A DNA stretch of 64,000 nt, taken from NCBI RefSeq assembly GCF_002836745.1, contig NZ_PJAR01000042.1, forward strand, positions 310,001 through 374,000. The letters run 5' to 3'. Positions within the stretch are counted from its first letter, which is position 1, and each line of letters opens with the position of its first letter. Positions 55,917-64,000 of this stretch are shown piece by piece. Below the pieces are notes generated by a model. That model saw only the letters and a program-made list of their open reading frames with translations, did not search any database and was not told the origin of the DNA. Position numbers and translations under genes: made by a program. This stretch comes from Glaciecola sp. 33A (GTDB lineage Bacteria > Pseudomonadota > Gammaproteobacteria > Enterobacterales > Alteromonadaceae).

Positions 55917-57539
55917 TTATTTTTCAATGCCTTCTTTCTCAATGGCTTCTTTTTTAGCTTTTTCAACCATTTTTCTTACGTCACTTAATAGCGCTTTAGC
56001 GTCATACACAATGCCGTCTTTTATGGTGTAATCAACACCACCTTTGCGGGTCGGTTGGTTGTTTTCATCAAGCTGATAGTGGCCGGTGCCATACAGCACT
56101 TTAAAATTGCGTAATGGATTTTCTTTAATAATAACCATGTCGGCTAATTTGCCAATACTAATTGAGCCAATCTCGTCGTCCATGCCTAGAGCTTGTGCGC
56201 CATTTAAGGTCGCTGCTTGAATCACTTCATAAGGATTGAAACCTGCTTCGCGCAATAATTCTAATTCACTGATATAGCCAAAGCCATAAATTTTATAAAT
56301 ATAACCTGAGTCAGAGCCGGTGGTTACTCTTCCGCCATGGTTTTTATAGTCGTTTAAAAACTGCATCCATAATCTGAAGTTTTCTTTCCATGAAATCTCT
56401 TCGTCAGTAGTCCAATCGAACCAATATGAACCATGTGCATAACGACTGGGTTTGAAAAACTCCCATAATGTTGGCAGTGTATATTCGTCATGCCAGTCGG
56501 CATTGCGTTCGCGCATTAAATCGCGGCTGGCCTGATAAATGGTCATGGTTGGGTTGATGGTGAAATCCAGTTCAATAAGTTCATCGCGAACGGCTGTCCA
56601 TTTTTCAGAACCAAATGGAGCGGCTTGTTTCCACAACTTACCTGCTTCTGAAAATCGGTCTTGTTCATTATTATAATTATAAGTTGCCGGATAGTTTTGA
56701 ATAACCTGATCTTCAAAAAGTGCTTCAGGCAAGCCATACCAATGTTCCATGGTAGTTAAGCCAAGCCTTGCTGAATCTAATGCATTCATGCTCATGACAT
56801 TAAGTTGCGCGTGGTGCATCATGGTACCAAGGTTCTGCTTTTTGGCTTCATCTAGTGCCGCTTCCATGACTTTTGGCGTTGCGCCAAAAAACTTAACTCC
56901 TTTGGCGCCTTGCTTGGCTGCGTTCTTAACCCAGTCACGCGCTTGTTTCGCTGTGAAAATAGGTTTTTCACTGCCCATTCCGAAACCTAAATAAGGAATA
57001 ATTCGAGGTGCAACGATGGTGTTTTTTGCACTGCGCTGAACATGGTCAAGCACCCAATCTAGGCCATTGAAACTGCCGGGTTCACGCACCGTTGTAATGC
57101 CATGTCCTAACCAAAGTTTAAAAACATATTCGGCAGGAATATCCTCGGCTGAACCACCGATATGACCGTGCATATCAATAAAACCAGGCAATACAAAATA
57201 ACCAGGCAACACCATTTCTTTGTCGCCATCGCGCAGCTGTGGTCGATTATTTGACTTAATAGGAACACCAGGGTGACCGACGTCAACAATATTGGTGATG
57301 CGATTTTTTTCAATCACAACATCAACTGGACCACGAGCAGGTGCTCCTTCTCCATTGATGATAGTCACTGCACGCAAGATTAATCGATTATACGGTCCAT
57401 CGCCTTCACTACCTTGCTTGTCCGGCGCCGACGCACCAGGCGCTGAAATTACCATTCCTGAGACCAAACTCAAGGTAATAGCGAGTGCGCTAGTGACTAT
57501 ACATTTTCGCGTAAACAACGAGATGATTTTAGTTAACAT
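55917..57539 (-). CDS. Secreted amidohydrolase superfamily metalloenzyme
   Basis: A periplasmic imidazolonepropionase/prolidase-like amidohydrolase. About 540 residues from an ATG at 57539 with a strong GGAAGGGA site; a 29-codon upstream extension is rejected. The signal peptide covers about residues 1-34 (ALAITLSLVSGMVISAPG). Motifs seen are FIDMHGHIGG (metal His pair) near 123, TTVREPGS near 144, GAKGVKFFG near 197, TTGSDSGYIY near 412 (catalytic Asp) and LNGAQALGMDDEIGSISIGKLADMVII near 450. The substrate is unknown; a role in peptide or cyclic amide catabolism is possible. Confidence 0.85.
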   Translation of the reverse strand: MLTKIISLFTRKCIVTSALAITLSLVSGMVISAPGASAPDKQGSEGDGPYNRLILRAVTIINGEGAPARGPVDVVIEKNRITNIVDVGHPGVPIKSNNRPQLRDGDKEMVLPGYFVLPGFIDMHGHIGGSAEDIPAEYVFKLWLGHGITTVREPGSFNGLDWVLDHVQRSAKNTIVAPRIIPYLGFGMGSEKPIFTAKQARDWVKNAAKQGAKGVKFFGATPKVMEAALDEAKKQNLGTMMHHAQLNVMSMNALDSARLGLTTMEHWYGLPEALFEDQVIQNYPATYNYNNEQDRFSEAGKLWKQAAPFGSEKWTAVRDELIELDFTINPTMTIYQASRDLMRERNADWHDEYTLPTLWEFFKPSRYAHGSYWFDWTTDEEISWKENFRLWMQFLNDYKNHGGRVTTGSDSGYIYKIYGFGYISELELLREAGFNPYEVIQAATLNGAQALGMDDEIGSISIGKLADMVIIKENPLRNFKVLYGTGHYQLDENNQPTRKGGVDYTIKDGIVYDAKALLSDVRKMVEKAKKEAIEKEGIEK

Positions 57540-57816
57540 GATTCCCTTCCGTTTTATTTTTTTACAGTATACGATGAAAACACAGAATCGACATAGCAAG
57601 TCGCAGTTTCTATTTTTTTGTATCATTAGCCATCAACCGCTGTTAGTTTTACCTTAAACGGTATTTGAATTTTAATTGATGCAATGTAAAGTTAAAGAGG
57701 TTGCTATTGTGTAAAGTATAAGATGTTATATTCACACGTAACTTCATATTTGGAGTTGAAATAAAAGCATTATTCTGTATTTTAACTCTACGTTACCATT
57801 GACTAGGAACGACAAG

Positions 57817-58941
57817 ATGTCCATCAAAAATAGACGTTTTTTTATTACACTCAGCTTGCTCTGTATATCTACATTCACTGGCTGTGCGCATAAACCATCC
57901 AATGTTGCTATACCAGACGATGGTGTTTTCACGCTTGCTTTTGCTTCATGTGCTCGCGAAAATCAACCTCAGCCTATTTGGACTGAAATAGCTAAAGTAG
58001 ACCCCGACGTGTTTTTGTACATTGGTGATAACGTTTATGCTGACGTTTACGAAGTCAATGGCAAACGCAGCATGCAGCCGGTTACCACGAGAGCAAGGTT
58101 TGATGAAGCCTATGCACAAGCGAATGCGATCCCTGAGTTTGCCGCATTCAGAAAGCAGGTGCCTGTGATGTTAGGTACTTGGGATGATCATGATTATGGT
58201 GTAGACGATGGTGGTAAAGAATTTGCGATGAAAAAGGAAAGCCAACAGGCCTTTCTCGACTTTTTTGAATTTTCAAAAGACGACCCTATTCGACAGCAAC
58301 AAGGCATTTATCACTCAAGAATGTTCAACGATGATGGCCGTCAAGTTCAGGTTATTGTCTTAGACACGCGCTATCATCGTGACGCCATCATGAAAGATCC
58401 CAATGGCAGGCCTGAAAACAAAGGTCCTTATTTACCTACCGCCGACAAATCGGCAACCATACTCGGTGACAAGCAATGGTTGTGGCTATCCCAACAATTA
58501 GAAAAACCTGCGGATTTTCGCCTTATTGTTACCAGTATTCAAATTGTTGCTTATGAGCATTCTTGGGAAGGCTGGGGACTGTTTCCGCATGAACGTGATC
58601 GTATGTATCAACTAATAGCTGAGAAGCAAGCTAACGGCGTTGTATTTATTAGCGGTGACCGTCACTTGATGGAAATTTCAAAAGATGAAGGTCAATTGGG
58701 TCATAAAGTACCTTACCCAATGTGGGATTTTACCTCGAGTGATATCACCAGAACGTTGTCTGAAGTGAATGAAGACAATACATTTAGACAGGGTGCTGTC
58801 GTAAGAGACACTAACTTTGGTGAGGTCGTCATCAATTGGGCCGATAATACAGTAAACTCCAACATCGTATTAACTGCCAGAGACCGCAATGGCGCAGTGC
58901 TAAATCAACAAACTGTGTTATTACGCGACTTGCAAATGTAG
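57817..58941 (+). CDS. PhoD-like alkaline phosphatase/phosphodiesterase lipoprotein
   Basis: About 374 residues from the ATG at 57817 (AGGA upstream; a TTG six codons earlier is weaker). It carries a lipoprotein signal (FITLSLLCISTFTGC), so it is membrane anchored. The PhoD-like metallophosphatase domain is seen in AFASCARENQPQPIW, LYIGDNVYAD near residue 76, the LGTWDDHDYGVDDGG motif near 126, LDTRYHRD near 186, and FISGDRHLMEIS near 284. The family hydrolyses phosphate esters, often under phosphate stress. It is divergent from the amidohydrolase gene. Confidence 0.88.
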   Translation: MSIKNRRFFITLSLLCISTFTGCAHKPSNVAIPDDGVFTLAFASCARENQPQPIWTEIAKVDPDVFLYIGDNVYADVYEVNGKRSMQPVTTRARFDEAYAQANAIPEFAAFRKQVPVMLGTWDDHDYGVDDGGKEFAMKKESQQAFLDFFEFSKDDPIRQQQGIYHSRMFNDDGRQVQVIVLDTRYHRDAIMKDPNGRPENKGPYLPTADKSATILGDKQWLWLSQQLEKPADFRLIVTSIQIVAYEHSWEGWGLFPHERDRMYQLIAEKQANGVVFISGDRHLMEISKDEGQLGHKVPYPMWDFTSSDITRTLSEVNEDNTFRQGAVVRDTNFGEVVINWADNTVNSNIVLTARDRNGAVLNQQTVLLRDLQM

Positions 58942-59021
58942 ACTGCGCGGACTTTACAAGCGCACGTTAACAAATGCGTTTAACAGGCGTGATTAAAAAT
59001 TAGAGATGACGAGATGACGAT

Positions 59022-59537
59022 ATGACTAGCAGACTGGCCCAAGTTAACGTTAATGTGCCTTTTAATGGCAGGCACATTTTATTAAAGGCAAGCATCAACA
59101 CGGTTGCTACCTTGTGTTTTATTGTCCTGCTATCTTTCATCAACGAACCAACAGTTAAGCCTTATGAATTTATTTTCCTTTTGATCGCAGCGTCGGTTTT
59201 GTCGGTGTTCACTGTCTATCTATGGACCTGCCATGTGCGCGCTAAACGCAGTATATTACGCATCAATTCTGATTTTATTGCATGGGTAAATAAGCATAAA
59301 AATGTGCGAGTAAAGTGGTCATTTATTCGTGAAGTGAATATTGTCGACTTATCTAAAAAAGGAGGACGCTCAAAATACGTGGTTTATGATTTTGTTCTAG
59401 ACGCGCAGGGATCCAAGTTGCCAAGCCCAATGAGCTTGTACCCCAGTGATTATCAAATTTCTCACCCTGAATTACTTGAACTTATTGAGCAAGCCGCTAA
59501 AAAATACAATTTTCAGGTAATTCTTGACCGAATGTAG
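59022..59537 (+). CDS. Small inner membrane protein of unknown function
   Basis: 171 residues. Two membrane segments lie at about 24-42 and 51-70 (INTVATLCFIVLLSF, FIFLLIAASVLSVFTVYLW), followed by a hydrophilic domain of about 95 residues that is rich in beta-strand-forming residues. The layout resembles proteins with a membrane-linked PH-like domain, but no family is recognised. The start is preceded by a GATGACGAGATGAC stretch with a weak site. It lies 80 bases after the PhoD-like gene and may be co-transcribed with it. Its end overlaps the converging lysR gene by 25 bases. Confidence 0.75.
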   Translation: MTSRLAQVNVNVPFNGRHILLKASINTVATLCFIVLLSFINEPTVKPYEFIFLLIAASVLSVFTVYLWTCHVRAKRSILRINSDFIAWVNKHKNVRVKWSFIREVNIVDLSKKGGRSKYVVYDFVLDAQGSKLPSPMSLYPSDYQISHPELLELIEQAAKKYNFQVILDRM

Positions 59538-60358
59538 TCCGATAATGTTTTGCTGACTTGAGGGTGTTGGGTGTCTTGGTTGAACAAGCAAATCTTTATT
59601 TTCCCCAAGGCAGGCAAGCGTTTATTCTTAAGAATGTCTAGCTCTGGTGGCACGCTACTTTTAGCTAGCACGGTGACTCCTAATCCTTGTTTAATGGCTG
59701 CAATTAAGCCGTATAGGTCGGCGTTAGTATAGCTAATCTTCCAGGCGTTGGTTTGCTGCTTTAATCGTTGAATAACTCGAGAGCGATACACACAGCCATC
59801 GGGTGCTAATACTAAAGACAAATTGCTTGAATTAAGTAGCTGTTTGGCATCACCTACCCAAACTAACTCATCTTCTATGAGTAACTCGCCTTCAATTGGG
59901 TCTTCAGGATTAACTAGCGCTAGAATGAGGTCAAAGTCTTTTCTATTATTAGCACTGAGCAACTGTCGGCTAAGTGCGGAGGTAACATCAAGGGAAACAT
60001 CAGGGTAGCGGACACTAAATTCACCGACAATACTGGGCAATAGCCGTGTGGCGAATTCGCCGGGAATACCGAGTCTTAATCGCCCTCGAAGTTGTCCGTC
60101 TTCTAAACGCCGAAAAATATCATCATTAATAGCGAGCATTTGTTTGGCTTGCTCATATAGCCATTGGCCATCTGCATTGGCTTGATGGCGCTGACCAACC
60201 TTGTCGAAGAGTTTTTTGCCAAGCTGGTTTTCGAGCTTCTTTATTTGCAAACTGATGGCAGGTTGCGAGCGGCCAAGCAGTTCTCCAGCTTTGCTGTAAC
60301 CACCCAGTTCTATAATGCCGACAAAGGTGCGTAAGTTGTCTAATGATAGCTGTTTCAT
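59513..60358 (-). CDS. LysR family transcriptional regulator
   Basis: 281 residues: an N-terminal winged helix-turn-helix (LDNLRTFVGIIELGGYSKAGELLGRSQPAISLQIKKLE, residues 5-43) and a substrate-binding domain (GRLRLGIPGEFATRLLPSIV onward). It does not resemble E. coli GcvA closely; it is nearer the LrhA-type LysR group. It is divergent from gcvT, with a strong palindrome between them, so it may control the glycine cleavage genes (inference). Confidence 0.92.
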   Translation of the reverse strand: MKQLSLDNLRTFVGIIELGGYSKAGELLGRSQPAISLQIKKLENQLGKKLFDKVGQRHQANADGQWLYEQAKQMLAINDDIFRRLEDGQLRGRLRLGIPGEFATRLLPSIVGEFSVRYPDVSLDVTSALSRQLLSANNRKDFDLILALVNPEDPIEGELLIEDELVWVGDAKQLLNSSNLSLVLAPDGCVYRSRVIQRLKQQTNAWKISYTNADLYGLIAAIKQGLGVTVLAKSSVPPELDILKNKRLPALGKIKICLFNQDTQHPQVSKTLSDYIRSRIT

Positions 60359-60416
60359 GTGCCTCTATTTCATTCGTAAAGTGTAGGTATTATCAGGACT
60401 TTAAATGCATTCTATC

Positions 60417-60443
60417 GAATACATTTAAAAAGTAAATGTATTC
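60417..60443. promoter_or_regulatory. Perfect palindrome between lysR and gcvT
   Basis: GAATACATTTA and TAAATGTATTC (11 bases each) are perfect reverse complements around 5 bases. Near-identical AGGACTTT segments flank it on both sides (about 60395 and 60448). It lies 59 bases upstream of the lysR start and 77 before gcvT. It is a good candidate for a LysR-type operator serving both directions. Confidence 0.65.
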
Positions 60444-60520
60444 ATTAGGACTTTTAATTGGATCTTCTGCATTGCGATTTCTATACTGAGATGAGAAAAT
60501 TTTATAATGAGATACTAAAA

Positions 60521-61603
60521 ATGAATACTACAGCTCTTCATGGCGCGCACATTAAAGCTGGCGCGAAGATGGTCGATTTTTTTGGTTGGAATATGCCAAT
60601 CAACTACGGTTCACAAATTGAAGAGCATCATGCTGTGCGTCAAGACGCTGGTATGTTTGATGTATCTCACATGACGATTGTTGATGTTATTGGTGTTCAG
60701 GCGAAGGATTATTTACGTTATTTGCTGGCCAACGATGTTGAAAAGCTCCAACTTAAAGGCAAAGCCTTGTATAGCGGTATGCTGAATGAAGAGGGTGGCG
60801 TTGTTGATGACCTTATCGTATATCATTTTGAGTCCACTAATTACCGTTTAGTGGTTAACTCTGCTACTAAAGAAAAAGACTTAAATTGGTTGAACAAAGT
60901 CGCTGAAGGTTTTGATGTTTCAATAACTGAACGTGATGAATTTGCCATGATTGCGGTGCAAGGTCCGAGTGCGCAAGCAAAAGCACAGAGCTTATTTTCT
61001 GCAGCTCAGAAAGAAGCCGTTGAGGGTATGAAGCCCTTCTTTGGCGTGCAGGCGGAAGATTTGTTTATTGCCACCACGGGTTACACCGGCGAAGCTGGAT
61101 ATGAAATTATGGTGCCCGTTGGCCGTGCAGAGGAATTTTGGGACCAATTATTAGCAGCTGGTGTTGTGCCATGTGGTTTGGGCGCTCGTGATACCCTTCG
61201 CTTGGAAGCGGGTATGAATTTGTATGGCCAAGATATGAACGAAACGATTTCTCCACTGGCTGCCAACATGGCTTGGACAATTACGTGGGAGCCTACTGAA
61301 CGCGACTTTATGGGCCGCAAAGCATTAGAAGTGCAAAAAGCAGCGGGTCATGAAAAATTAGTCGGTCTAGTTATGACTGATAAAGGCGTGTTGCGTGCCG
61401 GTCTAAAAGTGATCGCAACAACGGGCGAGGGCGTTATAACATCAGGTACATTTTCACCCACATTAGGTTACAGTATTGCAATGGCAAGAGTGCCAGCAGG
61501 AACTGAAATTGGCAGCACGGTAGAAGTAGAAATGCGCAAAAATTTAGTCACAGTGAGCGTGGTAAAGCCTAGCTTTGTTCGTAACGGAAAAAGCGTATTA
61601 TAA
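60521..61603 (+). CDS. gcvT: Glycine cleavage system aminomethyltransferase (T-protein)
   Basis: Transfers the methylene group from the lipoylated H-protein to tetrahydrofolate. The ATG at 60521 ([23 protein letters not shown]) aligns with E. coli GcvT, so the longer open frame upstream is not used. About 360 residues. Conserved stretches are [18 protein letters not shown] near residue 35, VDDLIVYHF near 96, [15 protein letters not shown] near 185, [19 protein letters not shown] near 222, and [19 protein letters not shown] near 310. It heads gcvT-gcvH-gcvP. No glycine riboswitch is seen in the short leader. Confidence 0.97.
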   Translation: MNTTALHGAHIKAGAKMVDFFGWNMPINYGSQIEEHHAVRQDAGMFDVSHMTIVDVIGVQAKDYLRYLLANDVEKLQLKGKALYSGMLNEEGGVVDDLIVYHFESTNYRLVVNSATKEKDLNWLNKVAEGFDVSITERDEFAMIAVQGPSAQAKAQSLFSAAQKEAVEGMKPFFGVQAEDLFIATTGYTGEAGYEIMVPVGRAEEFWDQLLAAGVVPCGLGARDTLRLEAGMNLYGQDMNETISPLAANMAWTITWEPTERDFMGRKALEVQKAAGHEKLVGLVMTDKGVLRAGLKVIATTGEGVITSGTFSPTLGYSIAMARVPAGTEIGSTVEVEMRKNLVTVSVVKPSFVRNGKSVL

Positions 61604-61689
61604 GCGCCATTAAGACTTAGTAATAGGTCTTAAAAAGACTCGCAATAAAATACATATTATTAATTATTTAACAACAGTTAGGAAACATT

Positions 61690-62079
61690 ATGAGCAATAT
61701 ACCAACAGAACTACGTTATGCCAGTACCCATGAGTGGGTTCGATCAGACGGTGACGGCGTATTTACCGTCGGCATTACTGAGCATGCACAAGACTTGCTT
61801 GGTGATATGGTGTTTGTTGATTTACCCGATGTAGGCGATGCCGTTACAACGGGTGATGATTGTGCTGTTGCTGAATCAGTAAAAGCAGCGTCTGATATTT
61901 ACGCTCCTATTACCGGCGAAGTTATTGAAATAAACAGTCAGTTAGAAAATTCACCAGAGTTGGTTAACTCCGATTCATTTGGTGAAGGCTGGATGTTTAA
62001 AATAAAAGCGGATGATCCTACTGAAGTCGAAGGTTTGATGGACGCAGAATCATACGGTACGTCAATCGCCGACGAATAA
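61690..62079 (+). CDS. gcvH: Glycine cleavage system H-protein
   Basis: The lipoyl carrier of the glycine cleavage complex, moving the aminomethyl group between P, T and L proteins. 129 residues, the normal size. The lipoylation site is the lysine in [15 protein letters not shown] (near residue 65); the [31 protein letters not shown] stretch is typical of the family. The start follows TTAGGAAAC. Gaps are 86 bases to gcvT and 144 to gcvP, consistent with one operon. Confidence 0.97.
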   Translation: MSNIPTELRYASTHEWVRSDGDGVFTVGITEHAQDLLGDMVFVDLPDVGDAVTTGDDCAVAESVKAASDIYAPITGEVIEINSQLENSPELVNSDSFGEGWMFKIKADDPTEVEGLMDAESYGTSIADE

Positions 62080-62223
62080 TAGTTACTTCACGCTAGTTTT
62101 GAAGTGAGTCTACTTTAGCCTCATTTGAAATAGTATTAGCTAATATCGCTCAATCTGAGCTTTCACGTTTAGTGCGAAGTTCGGCATTCTTATTTTTAAA
62201 TTTTGTTTTTAGGTCGCCAGTAT

Positions 62224-64000
62224 ATGAATAATTCAAATACACCTGCTTCGTTGTTGGATTTAGAACAACCGAACGATTTTATCCGCCGTCACATCGGTCC
62301 AGGCAAGGGTGAAATGGAAGAAATGCTGTCGTTTATCGGCGCTGATTCATTAGACGATTTAATGCAGCAAACTGTGCCCGTCGGTATTCGTTTGCCTGAG
62401 CCGCTTAACGTGGGCGAGGCGCAAACAGAAGTGAATGCACTTGCTGAATTGAAAGCGGTTTCAAAAAAGAACGTGATTAATCGTTCCTTCATCGGCATGG
62501 GTTACAGCAATACATTTACGCCTAACGTTATCTTGCGAAATGTACTGGAGAATCCGGGCTGGTATAGCGCATACACCCCTTATCAACCAGAAATTGCACA
62601 AGGTCGATTGCAAGCCATACTCAACTTCCAACAAGTGACGATTGACCTAACAGGCTTGCCATTAGCATCTGCTTCATTGTTAGACGAAGCGACTGCTGCA
62701 GCCGAAGCCATGGGGTTGGCTAAACGCGTTTCTAAAAACAAAAAATCGAATAGCTTTTTCGTTTCACGAGGTGTTCACCCACAAACACTAGATGTAGTAA
62801 AAACACGCGCAGAGATGTTTGGTTTTGAAATTATTGTTGGTGAAGCACTCGACGCTGCAAGTCACGATGTGTTTGGTGCGCTATTGCAATACCCAAGCTC
62901 AACCGGCGAAATTAAAAATATTCAGCAAATAATCACTGATGTGCAAGCAAATAAAGGTATTGTTGCTGTTGCTTCAGACCTAATGGCGCTAACCATGTTG
63001 ACGCCTCCGGGTGAACTTGGCGCTGATGTCGTGCTAGGAAGCGCACAACGCTTTGGTGTGCCAATGGGATATGGCGGTCCACATGCTGCATTCTTCGCCA
63101 CCAGAGACGAATATAAGCGCTCCTTGCCAGGTCGTATCATTGGCGTCTCAAAAGACACACGCGGTCGTCCTGCATTGCGCATGGCATTGCAAACGCGTGA
63201 GCAACATATTCGCCGCGAGAAAGCCAATTCAAACATTTGCACAGCTCAGGTATTGCTGGCGAATATGGCCTCGTTCTATGCTGTGTATCACGGTCCAGTC
63301 GGCATAACGACTATTGCTAATCGTATTCACCGCTTTGCTGATATCTTAGGTGTAGGCCTGGTTAGTAAAGGTGTTGAACTAGCACACGATACTTGGTTTG
63401 ACACACTGACAGTGAAAGTTGTAAACAAAGCCGAAACCTTACAAAAAGCATTAGCGAAAGGTATGAACTTGCGTGCTGATCTTGAAGGCACCGTGGGTAT
63501 CAGCTTTGATGAAACCTCGACGCGCCAAGATATTCTAGATTTGTTTGACGTACTCATTGGCGAAGGACATGGATTGAGTGTTGAAGCGCTCGACTCACAC
63601 ATTATAGCGAATGGATCAACGTCTATTCCGCAAGAATTAGTGCGCACCAGTGCATTTTTAACCCATAAAGTATTTAATAGCTATCATTCAGAAACTGAAA
63701 TGTTGCGCTATATAAAGTCGCTTGAAAACAAAGATTTAGCCTTAAACCACAGCATGATTTCATTGGGTTCTTGCACAATGAAGCTGAATGCTGTTGCCGA
63801 AATGATCCCGGTAACGTGGCCTGAATTTGGTCAACTGCACCCATTTGCCCCGTTGAATCAAGCACTTGGTTACAAGCACATGATTGACGAACTCAGCGAT
63901 TGGTTGATTAACATCACCGGTTACGATTCATTATCCATGCAGCCAAACTCTGGCGCACAGGGTGAATATGCGGGTTTGCTGGCCATTACTCGTTATCATG
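62224..64000 (+). CDS. gcvP: Glycine cleavage system P-protein, N-terminal part
   Basis: The PLP-dependent glycine decarboxylase, cut by the window end (592 codons of an expected roughly 960). The ATG at 62224 begins [26 protein letters not shown], matching the family start, though the ribosome-binding site is weak (TTAGGTCGCC). Seen are [18 protein letters not shown] near residue 90, [22 protein letters not shown] near 110, the [14 protein letters not shown] stretch near 280, [11 protein letters not shown] near 515 and [17 protein letters not shown] near the end. The PLP-lysine lies beyond the window. Confidence 0.97.
   Translation, partial: MNNSNTPASLLDLEQPNDFIRRHIGPGKGEMEEMLSFIGADSLDDLMQQTVPVGIRLPEPLNVGEAQTEVNALAELKAVSKKNVINRSFIGMGYSNTFTPNVILRNVLENPGWYSAYTPYQPEIAQGRLQAILNFQQVTIDLTGLPLASASLLDEATAAAEAMGLAKRVSKNKKSNSFFVSRGVHPQTLDVVKTRAEMFGFEIIVGEALDAASHDVFGALLQYPSSTGEIKNIQQIITDVQANKGIVAVASDLMALTMLTPPGELGADVVLGSAQRFGVPMGYGGPHAAFFATRDEYKRSLPGRIIGVSKDTRGRPALRMALQTREQHIRREKANSNICTAQVLLANMASFYAVYHGPVGITTIANRIHRFADILGVGLVSKGVELAHDTWFDTLTVKVVNKAETLQKALAKGMNLRADLEGTVGISFDETSTRQDILDLFDVLIGEGHGLSVEALDSHIIANGSTSIPQELVRTSAFLTHKVFNSYHSETEMLRYIKSLENKDLALNHSMISLGSCTMKLNAVAEMIPVTWPEFGQLHPFAPLNQALGYKHMIDELSDWLINITGYDSLSMQPNSGAQGEYAGLLAITRYH

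Noticed and set aside
60444-60520. Glycine riboswitch ahead of gcvT
   Set aside because: The leader is too short for one aptamer and lacks the conserved core sequence.

Overview
The window is a continuous stretch of chromosome from a gammaproteobacterium. The protein sequences and gene order most resemble the Alteromonadales (Alteromonas/Glaciecola type), but that placement is an inference from gene content and was not tested. It is densely coded, AT-leaning, and mostly core metabolism. No rRNA, tRNA, CRISPR array, prophage or insertion sequence was recognised.

Region 1 (1-17489) is the division and cell wall (dcw) cluster, entered inside rsmH and running ftsL-ftsI-murE-murF-mraY-murD-ftsW-murG-murC-ddlB-ftsQ-ftsA-ftsZ-lpxC. 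Genes overlap by a few bases nearly throughout and cover cytoplasmic peptidoglycan precursor synthesis, the lipid II steps and the divisome. lpxC has its own sigma70-type promoter. Region 2 (17683-21918) holds a membrane-anchored M23 peptidase, secA and mutT.

Region 3 (21899-28125) is an accessory block between mutT and yacG, which are neighbours in E. coli: an RND pump, its lipoprotein adaptor, a divergent TetR regulator with a 19-bp palindromic operator, and an aspartoacylase-family hydrolase. Region 4 (28221-42366) returns to the E. coli 2-minute order: yacG, zapD, coaE, pilD, pilC, pilA, nadC, ampE, then pdhR-aceE-aceF-lpdA with a PdhR operator ahead of pdhR. pilB and ampD are missing from their usual places.

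Region 5 (42391-47131) begins with the lpdA terminator and a 130-bp near-perfect inverted repeat. It then carries a DUF1289 protein, an HDOD protein, two tandem DUF481 outer-membrane proteins, and a divergent pair of a tryptophan 2,3-dioxygenase-like protein and an Lrp regulator. Region 6 (47246-64000) corresponds to the E. coli serA-gcvTHP neighbourhood: serA, rpiA and 5-formyltetrahydrofolate cyclo-ligase; then a nucleoside hydrolase/ribokinase pair where zapA and 6S RNA usually lie; then ygfB, pepP and ubiI (ubiH is not present), an amidohydrolase, a PhoD-like lipoprotein, a small membrane protein, a LysR regulator, gcvT, gcvH and a gcvP cut by the window end.

No undescribed multi-gene system stands out. 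The most unusual items are the long inverted repeat after lpdA, the divergent dioxygenase-like protein, several genes missing from conserved positions, three short tandem duplications, and strong palindromes between lysR and gcvT and upstream of serA.
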